Assembly (NCBI GenBank): GCA_963734365.1
Contig: CAVTGV010000004.1
Location: 868,001 to 932,000, forward strand
Origin: JACVRW01 sp963734365
GTDB taxonomy: Bacteria > Actinomycetota > Thermoleophilia > Solirubrobacterales > Thermoleophilaceae
Reading direction: 5' to 3'
DNA length: 64,000 nt
The notes beneath the pieces are model-generated. The model saw nothing but the letters and a program-made list of their open reading frames with translations, had not been told where the DNA came from and did no database searches. Made by a program: the position numbers and the translations under genes. This document shows, piece by piece, positions 1 to 7,960 of the stretch (position 1 is the stretch's first letter; each line of letters opens with the position of its first letter).

Positions 1-315
1 CAGCGTGAGCGGCATGCCGAGCTCGGTGGCGATCAGCACGCCCAGCTCGTCGCCCCGCTCGGACAGCTTGGCTCCGATCGCCCCCGCCAGCTGCGCGCGG
101 TCGTAGGGCGAGGTGCGCGACCAGGAGTCGAACGCGGCCCGCGCGGCACGCACCGCGCGATCGGCGTCCTCGGTGCCGCCCTCGGGAACGCGGCCGAGTA
201 CCTCCTCCGTGGCCGGATTGATCACGTCGATCGTGCCGGAGCCGGCGGGCTCCACCCACTCGCCCCCGATGAAGAGGCGGTCGCGGACCAGGGCGTCTGC
301 TGCGATGGCTGACAT
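1..315 (-). CDS. Aldehyde dehydrogenase N-terminus, possible independent start inside the fusion frame (partial)
   Basis: The first 105 residues of an NAD(P)-dependent aldehyde dehydrogenase are visible (LFIGGEWVEP, INPATEEVLGRVPEG, ELGMPLTL). The catalytic Cys and Glu lie beyond the window edge. ATG at 315 follows GAAGGAGG with a 7-base spacing, so the protein could be made on its own as well as being the C-terminal part of the GMC polypeptide. It would oxidise the aldehyde made by the upstream oxidoreductase. Confidence 0.75.
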   Translation of the reverse strand, partial: MSAIAADALVRDRLFIGGEWVEPAGSGTIDVINPATEEVLGRVPEGGTEDADRAVRAARAAFDSWSRTSPYDRAQLAGAIGAKLSERGDELGVLIATELGMPLTL

Positions 316-2298
316 CTGTGGGCCTCCTTCAGGCTCTGGCGGTGGCGGGGGGCTGGCGGGGGCGGCGGCGAGGATCGCCTCGCTGGTGCGCCGTGCCAGG
401 GCCATGATCGTGATCATCGGGTTGGTGCCCGACGCCGTGGGGAACGCGCTGGCGTCGCCGATCCACACCCCCGGCGTGTCGTGAAGCTCACCGTGGGGAT
501 CGGCCACGCTCTCATGCCGGTCGGTGCCCATCCGGCAGGTGCCCATCTGGTGGGCGGCAAACAGCTTGAACCCGCCCGCTCTGAGCGGAACGCGCTGAAG
601 CCGGGCCACGAAGGCGTCGACGTCGTCGCCCACGCGCCAGCGCGGCAGACCACCAGCGAGCGCGCTGATCTCACGGGCGCCGGCCGCCACGTGCAGGCGT
701 ACCTGGGCGTCGAGCGCGCGGTGGGTGTTGCGCACGTCGCGCTCATCGCTCAGCGAGTACCACGGCTGAGCCATTCCGGCGGGGTCGAGCGTTACTCGGC
801 CGCTGCCGTGATCGCGCACCAGGCCGATGAAGGTCGCGCCGTTGCGGTACTCGGCCATGGCCTGCTTGTGGGCCTCGCCGCCGGTGAAGGGCAGCGCCGA
901 GGCGCCGGTGCCGGGTGCGTACTGGGTGGCCTCGATGAGGAACCCGTAGCCGTCCTCGACGTCAGCGAACTCGTTGACCAGGCCGGCGTGAGGCGCGCCC
1001 CACCAGGCCCGCTGGTCGTCGAGGTAGCTGCCGAACACTGCGGTGCAGGGGTGCAGGCGCAGATGGTGTCCCACCGCCGGCCCGCCGATGCCCGAGCGGA
1101 GCAGCAGCGCCGGCGACTCCAGTGCGCCGGCGGCCACCACCACCCGCGGCGCACGCACGGTCACCCGGGTGGCGGCCTCGCCGGGATCCTCGTAGAGCAC
1201 CTCGACGCCCGCAGCGCGCCCGCCCTCCACCAGCACTCGCTGGGCGGTGGAGCGCACCATCACCTCGGCGCCGTTGTCGATGGCGTCGGCCAGGTAGGTG
1301 TTCGGCGTGGACTGTTTGGCGCCCGTCTGGTCGCCGAAGCCGATGTAGCCGGCGGTCTCAGGGCTGTAGCGCGACTCGTCGATGTTGCGGTTGACGGCGG
1401 TGAACGACCACCCCAGAGCCTCGGCGCCGCGGCGCATCGACTCCTGCGTGCCGTTCAGGTCCGAGCAGCGGTCGTTTACCGACAGCCGCTCCCAGACCGA
1501 GTCGAGATGACGATCGAAATCGGAGCCGTCGAGCCCGTCGAGGCCGAACTCACGCGCCCACTGCTCACGCACCCAGGGCTTGGTCCGCAGGCAGTTGGTC
1601 CAGTTGATCGTGGTGCCGCCGCCGTAGGTGGCGCCGGCGTAGAGGGCCACGTTGAGGTCAGCGGTGGGGTTGGGGCCACCGCGCCAGTAGAGGTTCTGGT
1701 AGGCCCAGAGCTCGTACTGGTTGAAGTCCGACTCGTCGAACAGGCCGCCCGCCTCGAGCACGAGCACCTTGAGTCCCGCGCCGGCCAGTGCGGCGGCGAT
1801 CACTCCTCCGCCCGCCCCGGAGCCCACCACCACGGCGTCCGCCTCGTAGAGCGCTTCGTCTCCCTGAGGAACGAGCGCTGTGACCCGCCTCTCCCGCTGC
1901 TCCGGCAGACCGCTCGGGCCCGGGTAGCCGAAGCTCGCCCAGAAGGCGTTGCGACCGCTCGCGTCCGGCATCCCGTAGGCGAACAGCAGGGCCAGCCCGG
2001 TCAGCGCCTGTCCGCCGGCCTCCGCCTCGGGGCCCAGCGTGCCCAGGTTTCGCAGAAGCTGCTCGCGCGAGCGCGGCGACGCGGTGAGAAAGCCCATTCG
2101 CACGAGGCCGTCGACCAGCTGTCCGAGCCCCTCTCGCTGTTCAGGCGGAAGGCCTTCGATGGTCGTCGCCAGGGCGGTGTCGGCGCCCACGTCCGATCCG
2201 GAACGGGCCCAGAAGCCGTCGGGGTCGGGAGCGCGCTCGAGCGGCGGGCAAACCGTGTCGCAGATGGCGCGCAGAACCTGGTGCCTGACCTCGGTCAT
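1..2298 (-). CDS. GMC-family alcohol oxidoreductase read in frame into aldehyde dehydrogenase (runs off window)
   Basis: FAD-dependent GMC oxidoreductase: N-terminal domain of about 140 residues, FAD motif GSGAGGG at residues 159-165, GGTTINW near residue 225, the AHQMGTCRMG motif with catalytic His near 583, and the C-terminal ASGTNPM motif with the Asn near 626. The long N-terminal domain resembles long-chain alcohol oxidases. After residue about 646 there is no stop: a linker PASPPPPPEPEGGPQ leads in the same frame into an aldehyde dehydrogenase beginning MSAIAADALV, which stays open to position 1. The product is therefore either a GMC-ALDH fusion that could take an alcohol to the acid, or two proteins, because a strong Shine-Dalgarno sits inside the linker. 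Divergent from a TetR gene, the likely regulator. Substrate is inferred, not shown. Confidence 0.85.
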   Translation of the reverse strand, partial: MTEVRHQVLRAICDTVCPPLERAPDPDGFWARSGSDVGADTALATTIEGLPPEQREGLGQLVDGLVRMGFLTASPRSREQLLRNLGTLGPEAEAGGQALTGLALLFAYGMPDASGRNAFWASFGYPGPSGLPEQRERRVTALVPQGDEALYEADAVVVGSGAGGGVIAAALAGAGLKVLVLEAGGLFDESDFNQYELWAYQNLYWRGGPNPTADLNVALYAGATYGGGTTINWTNCLRTKPWVREQWAREFGLDGLDGSDFDRHLDSVWERLSVNDRCSDLNGTQESMRRGAEALGWSFTAVNRNIDESRYSPETAGYIGFGDQTGAKQSTPNTYLADAIDNGAEVMVRSTAQRVLVEGGRAAGVEVLYEDPGEAATRVTVRAPRVVVAAGALESPALLLRSGIGGPAVGHHLRLHPCTAVFGSYLDDQRAWWGAPHAGLVNEFADVEDGYGFLIEATQYAPGTGASALPFTGGEAHKQAMAEYRNGATFIGLVRDHGSGRVTLDPAGMAQPWYSLSDERDVRNTHRALDAQVRLHVAAGAREISALAGGLPRWRVGDDVDAFVARLQRVPLRAGGFKLFAAHQMGTCRMGTDRHESVADPHGELHDTPGVWIGDASAFPTASGTNPMITIMALARRTSEAILAAAPASPPPPPEPEGGPQMSAIAADALVRDRLFIGGEWVEPAGSGTIDVINPATEEVLGRVPEGGTEDADRAVRAARAAFDSWSRTSPYDRAQLAGAIGAKLSERGDELGVLIATELGMPLTL
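323..330 (-). promoter_or_regulatory. Shine-Dalgarno buried in the GMC-ALDH linker
   Basis: GAAGGAGG on the minus strand, 7 bases before the ALDH ATG at 315. It is translated as part of the proline-rich linker (Glu-Gly-Gly) of the upstream GMC frame, so initiation here would compete with read-through fusion synthesis. Confidence 0.7.
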
Positions 2299-2305
2299 CC
2301 TGGCG

Positions 2306-2334
2306 AGCGTAGTCTCGCACCGGGGGACGGTCAA
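2306..2334 (-). promoter_or_regulatory. Promoter of the GMC/ALDH gene, leaderless arrangement
   Basis: TTGACC (2334-2329), 17-base spacer, TACGCT (2311-2306). The ATG at 2298 is 7 bases past the -10 element, so the transcript should begin at or next to the start codon. Confidence 0.6.
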
Positions 2335-2341
2335 CAGCGCG

Positions 2342-2370
2342 TTGATTTTTCTCGGCATCGCGTCTAGGTT
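2342..2370 (+). promoter_or_regulatory. Candidate promoter for the tetR gene
   Basis: TTGATT (2342-2347), 17-base spacer, TAGGTT (2365-2370). A start site about 7 bases later falls on the ATG at 2378, which opens a 13-codon frame ending TGA at 2419 and overlapping the tetR GTG at 2416. The two divergent promoters lie within 65 bases, as expected if one regulator controls both. Confidence 0.5.
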
Positions 2371-2415
2371 GGCCCCGATGGACGGCGCGCTCGGCACGAT
2401 GTCGCTGGGGGGTGT

Positions 2416-3069
2416 GTGACTGTCGAGCGCGCCGTTCTCAAATCCCCGCGGCGGAGGGGACCCACCAAGGGAGACCTCAAGGAAGACGCGATCCTCGAGA
2501 CCTGCGAGCGGCTGCTGGCGAACAAGCAGCTGACCGAGATCGGCGTCGACGAGCTGGCGGCGGGGGCCGGGATCTCCCGCTCCACCTTCTACTTCTACTT
2601 CGAATCCAAGGACGCCGTGCTGCGAACCCTCGTGGCGCGGATCGCCGAGGAGATGTTCGCGCGGGCGGAGAGCTGGCTCGACCGCACCGACGAGCCTCCC
2701 GAGATCACCACGATGCGCACGATCGAGGCCACGGCCGAGGTGTGGGAGGCCCACGGCCCGGTGCTGCGGGCGGCGGTGCAGAACTGGGGGACGGTTCCGG
2801 AGATGCGGGCCTTCGGAGAGGGGCTGGTCCGGCGCTTCGTCGACCGCTCGGCCGAGAGCATTCGCGAGGCCCGCGACGCGGGTGACGCTCCCCCGGGCCC
2901 CGATCCCCAGGCGCTGGCCACGGCGCTCATCTGGATGAACGAGCGCTGCTTCTACACGAGCTCGCTGAGCGCCAATCCCGCGCTCTCGCGCAAGGAGCTC
3001 GTTCCCACCCTGACGGTCATCTGGCTGCGCGCCATCTACGCGGACATCACGCCTCCAGCAGGAGCGTGA
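2416..3069 (+). CDS. TetR/EthR-type transcriptional regulator
   Basis: 217 residues, GTG start preceded by a G-rich ribosome site. The N-terminal helix-turn-helix spans about residues 20-68 with the TetR signature ISRSTFYFYFESKDAVL. The all-helical C-terminal ligand domain is of the EthR kind (WEAHGPVLRAAVQNWGT). Such proteins are usually dimeric repressors released by a hydrophobic ligand. It is divergent from the GMC/ALDH gene, so local control of alcohol or aldehyde oxidation is the simplest inference. The 3' end overlaps the convergent dtd gene. Confidence 0.88.
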   Translation: MTVERAVLKSPRRRGPTKGDLKEDAILETCERLLANKQLTEIGVDELAAGAGISRSTFYFYFESKDAVLRTLVARIAEEMFARAESWLDRTDEPPEITTMRTIEATAEVWEAHGPVLRAAVQNWGTVPEMRAFGEGLVRRFVDRSAESIREARDAGDAPPGPDPQALATALIWMNERCFYTSSLSANPALSRKELVPTLTVIWLRAIYADITPPAGA

Positions 3070-3469
3070 CCGGCCCGTGATTGACCAGTAAGACGTCCAT
3101 CCGGGCACCGAAGACGCCGCCCTGGGCGCCCAGCGCCGCGCGTACGCGTTCGTAGAGCGGCTCGGCCTGCTGTGGCGGCGCCGCGTCCACGAAGCTCGGA
3201 CGGTTGCCCTTGCGCGCATCGCCGTAGAGCGTGAACTGGCTGACGCAGAGGATCGCCCCGTCCGCCTGACCGACATCGAGGTTCATGCGCCCCTCGGCGT
3301 CCTCGAAGATGCGCAGGCGCAGCAGCTTGCGGGCCAGGCGGTCGGCCTCGGCCTCCCCGTCGCCGGTTCGCACGCCGAGGAGCACGAGCAGCCCCGGACC
3401 GATCCGCGCCACCTCGTGGCCATCGACCGTGACCGCCGCCTCGCTCACACGTTGCACCAGGGCTCGCAA
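3047..3469 (-). CDS. dtd: D-aminoacyl-tRNA deacylase
   Basis: 140 residues from a TTG start (MRALVQRVSEAAVTVDG), the conserved N-terminus of the family; longer upstream frames are not conserved and overlap the divergent gene. DTD hydrolyses D-amino acids (and Gly on tRNA-Ala) from mischarged tRNA. Both active-site motifs are present: SQFTLYGD near residue 80 and the Gly-cisPro motif region NHGPVT near the C-terminus. Length matches the family norm of about 145. Its 3' end overlaps tetR by about 20 bases, convergently. Confidence 0.93.
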   Translation of the reverse strand: MRALVQRVSEAAVTVDGHEVARIGPGLLVLLGVRTGDGEAEADRLARKLLRLRIFEDAEGRMNLDVGQADGAILCVSQFTLYGDARKGNRPSFVDAAPPQQAEPLYERVRAALGAQGGVFGARMDVLLVNHGPVTLLLEA

Positions 3470-3489
3470 GCACCCGTACTCTGATCGAA

Positions 3490-3885
3490 ATGGCCGCCCC
3501 CGAGGTCGTCGACAGCTACTTCGCCTCCCTGCCCGCACTGGGCGCACGCCGACTGTCCGCTGGCGAATGGGGTCTCCAGGTGCCCGGCGAGAACGCCGGC
3601 GGCGAGCCACTCGACGTGGGGCTGCGGCTGGCCGACGGCCTGCTGCGGGCCCAGGCCGTGGTGCTGCACGGCGCGGGCGATCTCGACCCCTGGATGCTCC
3701 TCTGGTGGAATCGCCAGACCCGCGTCGTCCGGTTCGGCTGCACGCGCTCGAAGGACGTATGGGTCCACGCCGACGTGCCCGCTCCCGGGCTCGACGAGCG
3801 CGCGCTCGACCGCCTGTTGGGCCTGGTGTGCGAGGCGGCGCTGGCTGTCCGCGATCACGCGGAGCGGGTGCGCTCGACCCCGTAG
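3490..3885 (+). CDS. YbjN/type III chaperone-fold small protein
   Basis: 131 residues, ATG start 20 bases from the divergent dtd start. No signal peptide or membrane segment. The pattern WMLLWWNRQTRVVRFGCT followed by VWVHADVPAPGLDERALD and a C-terminal helix is what I associate with actinobacterial YbjN-domain proteins, a fold shared with secretion chaperones. The role is unknown. The family call is by pattern only and could be wrong; a conserved hypothetical protein is the safe description. Confidence 0.6.
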   Translation: MAAPEVVDSYFASLPALGARRLSAGEWGLQVPGENAGGEPLDVGLRLADGLLRAQAVVLHGAGDLDPWMLLWWNRQTRVVRFGCTRSKDVWVHADVPAPGLDERALDRLLGLVCEAALAVRDHAERVRSTP

Positions 3886-3901
3886 CCGGGACCCGCTGCG
3901 G

Positions 3902-4261
3902 CTAGGCCGCGAGCAGACGCTCGCGGAAGGCGCGGTAGTCCGCGCGGTCCGGGCGCATGTTGGCCGCCAGCGCCGCGTGGCGGCGCGCTTCGGCCCTCCG
4001 GCCGGTCTTCTCGAGCGAGCGTCCCAGGCAGAAGTGGGCGTAGTCGTTGACCGGGTAGCGCTCCACCACGGCGGCGAACTCCTCGGCCGCCTTGTCGAAG
4101 CGCGACGAGCGGAAATAGGCCCGCCCCAGCGCCTCCCGTATCGAGCCCTTGTCGGGCTCGAGCTCGCGTGCGCGCTCGAGCGGCACGGCGGCCGCCATGA
4201 AGTCGCCGTTGTCCAGCAGCCGACTGCCCTTCTGAAAGAGGTCGTATGCGCTGTCGCTCAT
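3902..4261 (-). CDS. Tetratricopeptide-repeat protein
   Basis: 119 residues made almost wholly of about three TPR units (for example AREALGRAYF-like, AAEEFAAVVERYP, YAHFCLGRSLEKTGR), a helical scaffold for protein contacts. No signal peptide, so cytoplasmic. Its ATG overlaps the coaBC stop as ATGA, making it the last gene of the mihF-gmk-rpoZ-coaBC unit by translational coupling. A partner cannot be deduced. Confidence 0.82.
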   Translation of the reverse strand: MSDSAYDLFQKGSRLLDNGDFMAAAVPLERARELEPDKGSIREALGRAYFRSSRFDKAAEEFAAVVERYPVNDYAHFCLGRSLEKTGRRAEARRHAALAANMRPDRADYRAFRERLLAA

Positions 4262-5535
4262 GTCTCTCCCTCAAAGGTACTCCGCGCCTCGGCGCCGGTC
4301 CGGAGGCGCTCGACCTCGTCGAGCACGGCCCCTGCCACCTCCGCCTTCGGGCCCTGCGGCACCGCCCGGGAACCGGCCGCGGTCACGATCACCACCTCGT
4401 TGTCGGTGCTGTCGAATCCGATCTCGGGACGCGAGATGTCGTTGACCACCACGGCGTCGAGGGCCTTGCGATCGAGCTTGTCCCGCCCCCGCTCCACGGC
4501 TCCTGCCCCGTGCTCGGCCGCGAACCCCACGAGCGTCTGTCCCGGGCGCCGTGCGGCGGCGACCGTGGCCAGGATGTCGGCCGTGGGCTCCAGCTCGACG
4601 GTCAGGCCTTCGCGCCCGGCCTTGGCGATCTTGTCGTCGAGCGGCGCCGCGGGCCGGAAGTCGGCGGGCGCCGCCGCCATGAGGAGGACGTCGGACGCGG
4701 GAAAGTTCGCGCTCACCGCGGCCTCGAGCTCCGCGGTTGTCTCCACGTCCAGAGAGGGCACCGACGCCGGGCGGGTCAGCCCGACGTTCGCGCACACCAG
4801 TGTGACCTCGGCGCCGCGGCGGGCCGCCTCCTCGGCCAGCGCCAGCCCCATCCGGCCCGACGAGCGGTTGCCCACGTAGCGCACCGAGTCGATCGGCTCG
4901 CGGGTGCCGCCGGCGGTGACCAGCACCCTCAGACCGTCCATCGAGCGCGGCCTGAACTCACCCTCCCCCAGCACCGCCTCGATGTGGGTGAGGATCTCCG
5001 CCGGCTCGGCCAGCCGGCCCACCCCCCACTCGCCCCGTGAGGCCAGGCTGCCGGTGCCCGGCTCGGCGATCCGTGCGCCGCGCTCGCGCAGGAGCTCCAG
5101 GTTGTGCTGCGTGGCGGGGTGCTCGTACATGCGGTTGTTCATCGCCGGGGCCAGTACCAGCGGCGCCCGGTTGGCGAGCGCGGCGCCGGTGAGCAGGTTG
5201 TCGGCCAGTCCCTGGGCTAGCTTGGCGATCGTGTTGGCCGATGCGGGCGCTACGCAGAAGGCGTCGCAGCGCTCCACCAGCGCCAGGTGGGAGATCGGGT
5301 CGTGGTCGCCAGGCGGATCGCCGGGGAACGCTCCCCGGGCGGGGTCGTGCTCCCACTCGTCGACGAGCACGGGGGCACCGGTGACGCCCTCGAAAGTGGC
5401 GCGGCCTACGAAATGGAGGCTGGCGGGCGTCTGGATGACCCGCACGGAGTGCCCCGCCTTCATCGCGAGCCGAACGAGCTCAACCGCCTTGTATGCGGCG
5501 ATCCCCCCTGTTACTCCGAGCAGGATGCGCGCCAT
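4258..5535 (-). CDS. coaBC: Phosphopantothenoylcysteine decarboxylase / phosphopantothenate-cysteine ligase
   Basis: 425 residues, the usual length of the bifunctional coenzyme A enzyme. CoaC half (about 1-185): flavoprotein start ARILLGVTGGIAAYK, the PASANT motif (APASANTIAK) and PAMNNRMYEHPAT. CoaB half from about 190: VLVTAGGTREPIDSVRY and NRSSGRMG, followed by the nucleotide and dimer region. It ligates cysteine to 4'-phosphopantothenate and decarboxylates the product. It lies 15 bases after rpoZ in a very common actinobacterial order. Confidence 0.96.
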   Translation of the reverse strand: MARILLGVTGGIAAYKAVELVRLAMKAGHSVRVIQTPASLHFVGRATFEGVTGAPVLVDEWEHDPARGAFPGDPPGDHDPISHLALVERCDAFCVAPASANTIAKLAQGLADNLLTGAALANRAPLVLAPAMNNRMYEHPATQHNLELLRERGARIAEPGTGSLASRGEWGVGRLAEPAEILTHIEAVLGEGEFRPRSMDGLRVLVTAGGTREPIDSVRYVGNRSSGRMGLALAEEAARRGAEVTLVCANVGLTRPASVPSLDVETTAELEAAVSANFPASDVLLMAAAPADFRPAAPLDDKIAKAGREGLTVELEPTADILATVAAARRPGQTLVGFAAEHGAGAVERGRDKLDRKALDAVVVNDISRPEIGFDSTDNEVVIVTAAGSRAVPQGPKAEVAGAVLDEVERLRTGAEARSTFEGET

Positions 5536-5550
5536 GTCGCTGCTGCAGCG

Positions 5551-5787
5551 TTACCTGTAGCGGTACTTAATTTTGCCCGCTGCGATTTCCTCGAGAGCGA
5601 TCTTGAGGTAGTTCTTCGAGCCCGTCTCGACCATTGGAGGCGGGTACTCGTCGAAGGTGCCCTCGCCGAGGTTGTGGTAGTAGGAGTTGATCTGCCGGGC
5701 GCGCTTGGCCGCCACGATGACGCAGGCGTAGTGCGAGTCGACAGGCTCGAGCAGTTTGTCCAGACGCGGCTTGATCACGGCTGACAC
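5551..5787 (-). CDS. rpoZ: RNA polymerase omega subunit
   Basis: 78 residues from a GTG start (MSAVIKPRLDKLLEPVDSHY), overlapping the gmk stop by 13 bases. Omega helps fold and assemble the beta' subunit. The family signature is clear: RLDKLLE, then YACVIVAAKRARQINSYYH, and KNYLKIALEEIAAGKIKY near the C-terminus. The order gmk-rpoZ-coaBC supports the call. Confidence 0.95.
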   Translation of the reverse strand: MSAVIKPRLDKLLEPVDSHYACVIVAAKRARQINSYYHNLGEGTFDEYPPPMVETGSKNYLKIALEEIAAGKIKYRYR

Positions 5788-6335
5788 ATCCTAGCGACCA
5801 GCTCCGCGAGCTCCGTCGCTGCACGTTCCCGGTCGTCGTTGACGATGCGATGGTCGAATTCGGCCGCGGCCTCCAGCTCCTCGCGCGCGACGGCGAGCCG
5901 GCGCTCGATCTCGCCGGGGGAATCCGATCCGCGTGTGCCGAGGCGCTCGCGAAGGACGTCGAAGGAGGGCGGCTCGATGAAGATGCGGGTGGCGTCGGGC
6001 AGCGTCTCGCGCACCTGGCGTGCGCCCTGCAGGTCGATCTCCAGCACGATGGCCTGCGCGGGCCGGTCGAGCTCGGAGCGCAGCGTTCCGTAGCGGTGCC
6101 CGGAGTAGACGGCGTGTTCCACGAACTCCCGAGCGGCCACCCTGCGATCGAAGTCTTCTCGGCTCAGAAAGTGGTAGTCAACCCCGTTCAGCTCACCGGG
6201 CCGCGCCGCACGGGTGGTGGCGGATACCGCCAGCTCTACCCCGGGAACCCGCTCCAGGAGCGACTTTATGAGCGTGCCTTTACCTACCCCGGAGGGGCCT
6301 GTGACCACCAGGATCGGGGCGTCCGGGGTACCTAT
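5775..6335 (-). CDS. gmk: Guanylate kinase; no canonical start codon
   Basis: GMP to GDP phosphorylation. P-loop TGPSGVGKGTL, then SATTRAARPGELNGVDYHF (GMP binding), EFVEHAVYSGHRYGT and LEIDLQGARQVR. About 186 residues is the normal length. The start is a problem: between the mihF stop and the P-loop the frame has no ATG or TTG, and its only GTG is three residues before the P-loop, which would delete the first beta strand. The coordinate given uses an ATA codon that overlaps the mihF TAG as ATAG; another non-AUG start or a coupled start is possible. Confidence 0.88.
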   Translation of the reverse strand: MGTPDAPILVVTGPSGVGKGTLIKSLLERVPGVELAVSATTRAARPGELNGVDYHFLSREDFDRRVAAREFVEHAVYSGHRYGTLRSELDRPAQAIVLEIDLQGARQVRETLPDATRIFIEPPSFDVLRERLGTRGSDSPGEIERRLAVAREELEAAAEFDHRIVNDDRERAATELAELVARMCQP

Positions 6336-6682
6336 CGCCGCAGGTACGAGACCAGCTCGTTGCGCTGTCGCTCGGAGAGGCCGCCGATGGTCTTGCTGGG
6401 CGAGATTCGGCAGTGGGTGAGGATCCGATTCACCTTCACGCGCCCGTACTTGGGCACCGCCAGCAGCAGGTCGAACACCTTGGCGGTGGCGAGGTACTCG
6501 GGCGGAGATAAGAGAAGACCGTGGATCTGCATCCGCCCCGCCTTGAGGTCGCGTTTGAGGCGCGCACGGCGGGTCCGGATCTCGTTTGCCCGCTTCAGCG
6601 CATCCATGCGCTGGGTGAGCGAGCGCTCGGGCGCGAGGCCCGCGGACTGAGTCTTCGCGGGCGAGTGGGGGGCGGCCGGCAT
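6332..6682 (-). CDS. mihF: Actinobacterial integration host factor
   Basis: 116 residues. The C-terminal two-thirds has the helix-two-turn-helix DNA-binding pattern of mIHF (KVFDLLLAVPKYGRVKVNRI, SPSKTIGGLSERQRNEL). mIHF is a nucleoid protein essential in mycobacteria and unrelated to enterobacterial IHF. The ATG at 6682 is chosen because a -10 hexamer TACTAT lies 8 bases upstream, giving a leaderless mRNA; the frame stays open further upstream but is not conserved there. First gene of the gmk-rpoZ-coaBC unit. Confidence 0.88.
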   Translation of the reverse strand: MPAAPHSPAKTQSAGLAPERSLTQRMDALKRANEIRTRRARLKRDLKAGRMQIHGLLLSPPEYLATAKVFDLLLAVPKYGRVKVNRILTHCRISPSKTIGGLSERQRNELVSYLRR

Positions 6683-7045
6683 GGGCGGCGATAGTACACG
6701 CTCCCCCACAGGGCGCGAGCCAGAAAACGCAAAAAACGCGCGAATTCGGCTCGACCTCGACCTCAGCTTTAGGCAGCTTGCGGTAGCTTGAGCGTTTTGC
6801 GTGAGTTTGCAGGGGTTTTGAACTGCGGTGCCACATCGAGAGAGGTTCGACCCGTCAACATGCTGCACCTTGCGGAGAAATGGTCGCCGCGTGTCCCCCA
6901 CACGGGTTAGAGGAATTTCCGATTCGGGTGGTGGGGGTCTCGGCATGCCGCCGATCGGCCGTCGGCGCTGCCACTCGGTACCTTCGGCGGCCGTCGGCGT
7001 GACTGCGCACGCGCCCGCTTTGCGTAAATCGGGCACGGAGGGTCG
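6683..7045. other. Intergenic region between the pyr operon end and mihF
   Basis: No gene seen. It holds the mihF -10 element (TACTAT, minus strand 6696-6691), a weak -35, and an A/T-richer patch at 6720-6810. The octamer ACGCAAAA at 6727-6734 recurs inverted as TTTTGCGT at 6795-6802, a possible protein site. I see no strong intrinsic terminator for the pyr operon; a short CGAATTCG palindrome followed by a T-run on the minus strand near 6735-6750 is the only candidate. Confidence 0.4.
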
Positions 7046-7960
7046 CTAGACCGGCGCGGCGGTGGCCGAAGGCGCGGTCCCGGCGCCGTCCTCGCGCAAG
7101 TCGGCGGCGATCCGCCGCCCCGCGGCGGGGTCGCGAAAGCTCTCGGTCCCGACGGCTATGGCCTGGGCCCCGGCGCGCAGGAAGTCGGCGGCGTGGCGGC
7201 CGCCCGTGATCCCTCCCATGCCGATCACGGGCAGCTCCACACGGCCGGCCACCGCCCGGACCTGCTCGAGTGCGATCGCGCGCACCGCGGGGCCCGAGAG
7301 ACCCCCCGTGACCCCGCCGAGCCAGGGACCGCCGCCGTGCGGATCGAACGCCATCCCCTTGAGCGTGTTGATGAGGGAGACCGCGTCCGCGCCGGCGCGT
7401 TCCGCGGCCGCGGCCACCGCGGCCGGCTCGGCGGCGTTGGGCGTGAGCTTCACGATCAGCGGCTTCGCCGCCCGGGACCGAACCGCCTCCACCGCGCGCT
7501 CCGTCTCGTCCGGATCGGCGCCCATCACCAGACCGGTCTCGACGTTGGGACAGGAGACGTTGAGCTCGATCATCGACACCTCGTCGCGCTCCCCCACAGC
7601 GGCCACGAGCCTGGCCAGCTCCTCACGGCTGAATCCCATCACCGACACCACGAGCGGCACGGGCAGGCCGGCGAGCTCGGGCAGGTCGGAGGCCAGGAAG
7701 CCGTCCAGGCCCTTGTTGGGCAGCCCGATCGAGTTGATCATCCCCGCGGGTGTCTCCCATAGGCGCGGCGGCGGGTTGCCCGCTCGCGGCTCGAGCGTGA
7801 TGGTCTTGGACACATAGGCGTCGAAGGGGAAGCTCTCGAGCAGAGCGTCGCCGAAGGCGCGCCGGGCCGCGATCGCATCGAAGGTCCCGGAGCCGTTCAG
7901 GACCGGGCCGCGGAGCGCGACCCCGCACAGCTCGATCCCGGCTCCCGCGGCCGCGCTCAA
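7046..7960 (-). CDS. pyrD: Dihydroorotate dehydrogenase, class 1B catalytic subunit
   Basis: 304 residues from a TTG start that overlaps the pyrK stop (TTGA). FMN TIM barrel: PVLNGSGTF, SKTITLEPRAGNPPPR, NSIGLPNKG, the active-site segment ELNVSCPN with the class 1 catalytic Cys, IVKLTPN, and GMGGITGGRHAADFL for FMN phosphate. Oxidises dihydroorotate to orotate, passing electrons to the PyrK partner encoded just upstream. Last gene of the pyr operon. Confidence 0.95.
   Translation of the reverse strand: MSAAAGAGIELCGVALRGPVLNGSGTFDAIAARRAFGDALLESFPFDAYVSKTITLEPRAGNPPPRLWETPAGMINSIGLPNKGLDGFLASDLPELAGLPVPLVVSVMGFSREELARLVAAVGERDEVSMIELNVSCPNVETGLVMGADPDETERAVEAVRSRAAKPLIVKLTPNAAEPAAVAAAAERAGADAVSLINTLKGMAFDPHGGGPWLGGVTGGLSGPAVRAIALEQVRAVAGRVELPVIGMGGITGGRHAADFLRAGAQAIAVGTESFRDPAAGRRIAADLREDGAGTAPSATAAPV

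Noticed and set aside
481..2367. 628-codon open frame on the plus strand opposite the GMC oxidoreductase
   Set aside because: High-GC mirror of the real minus-strand gene; no recognisable domain, while the opposite strand has full GMC motifs.
6683..7036. Long N-terminal extension of mihF
   Set aside because: The open frame is low in conservation and a strong -10 element lies between it and the chosen ATG.
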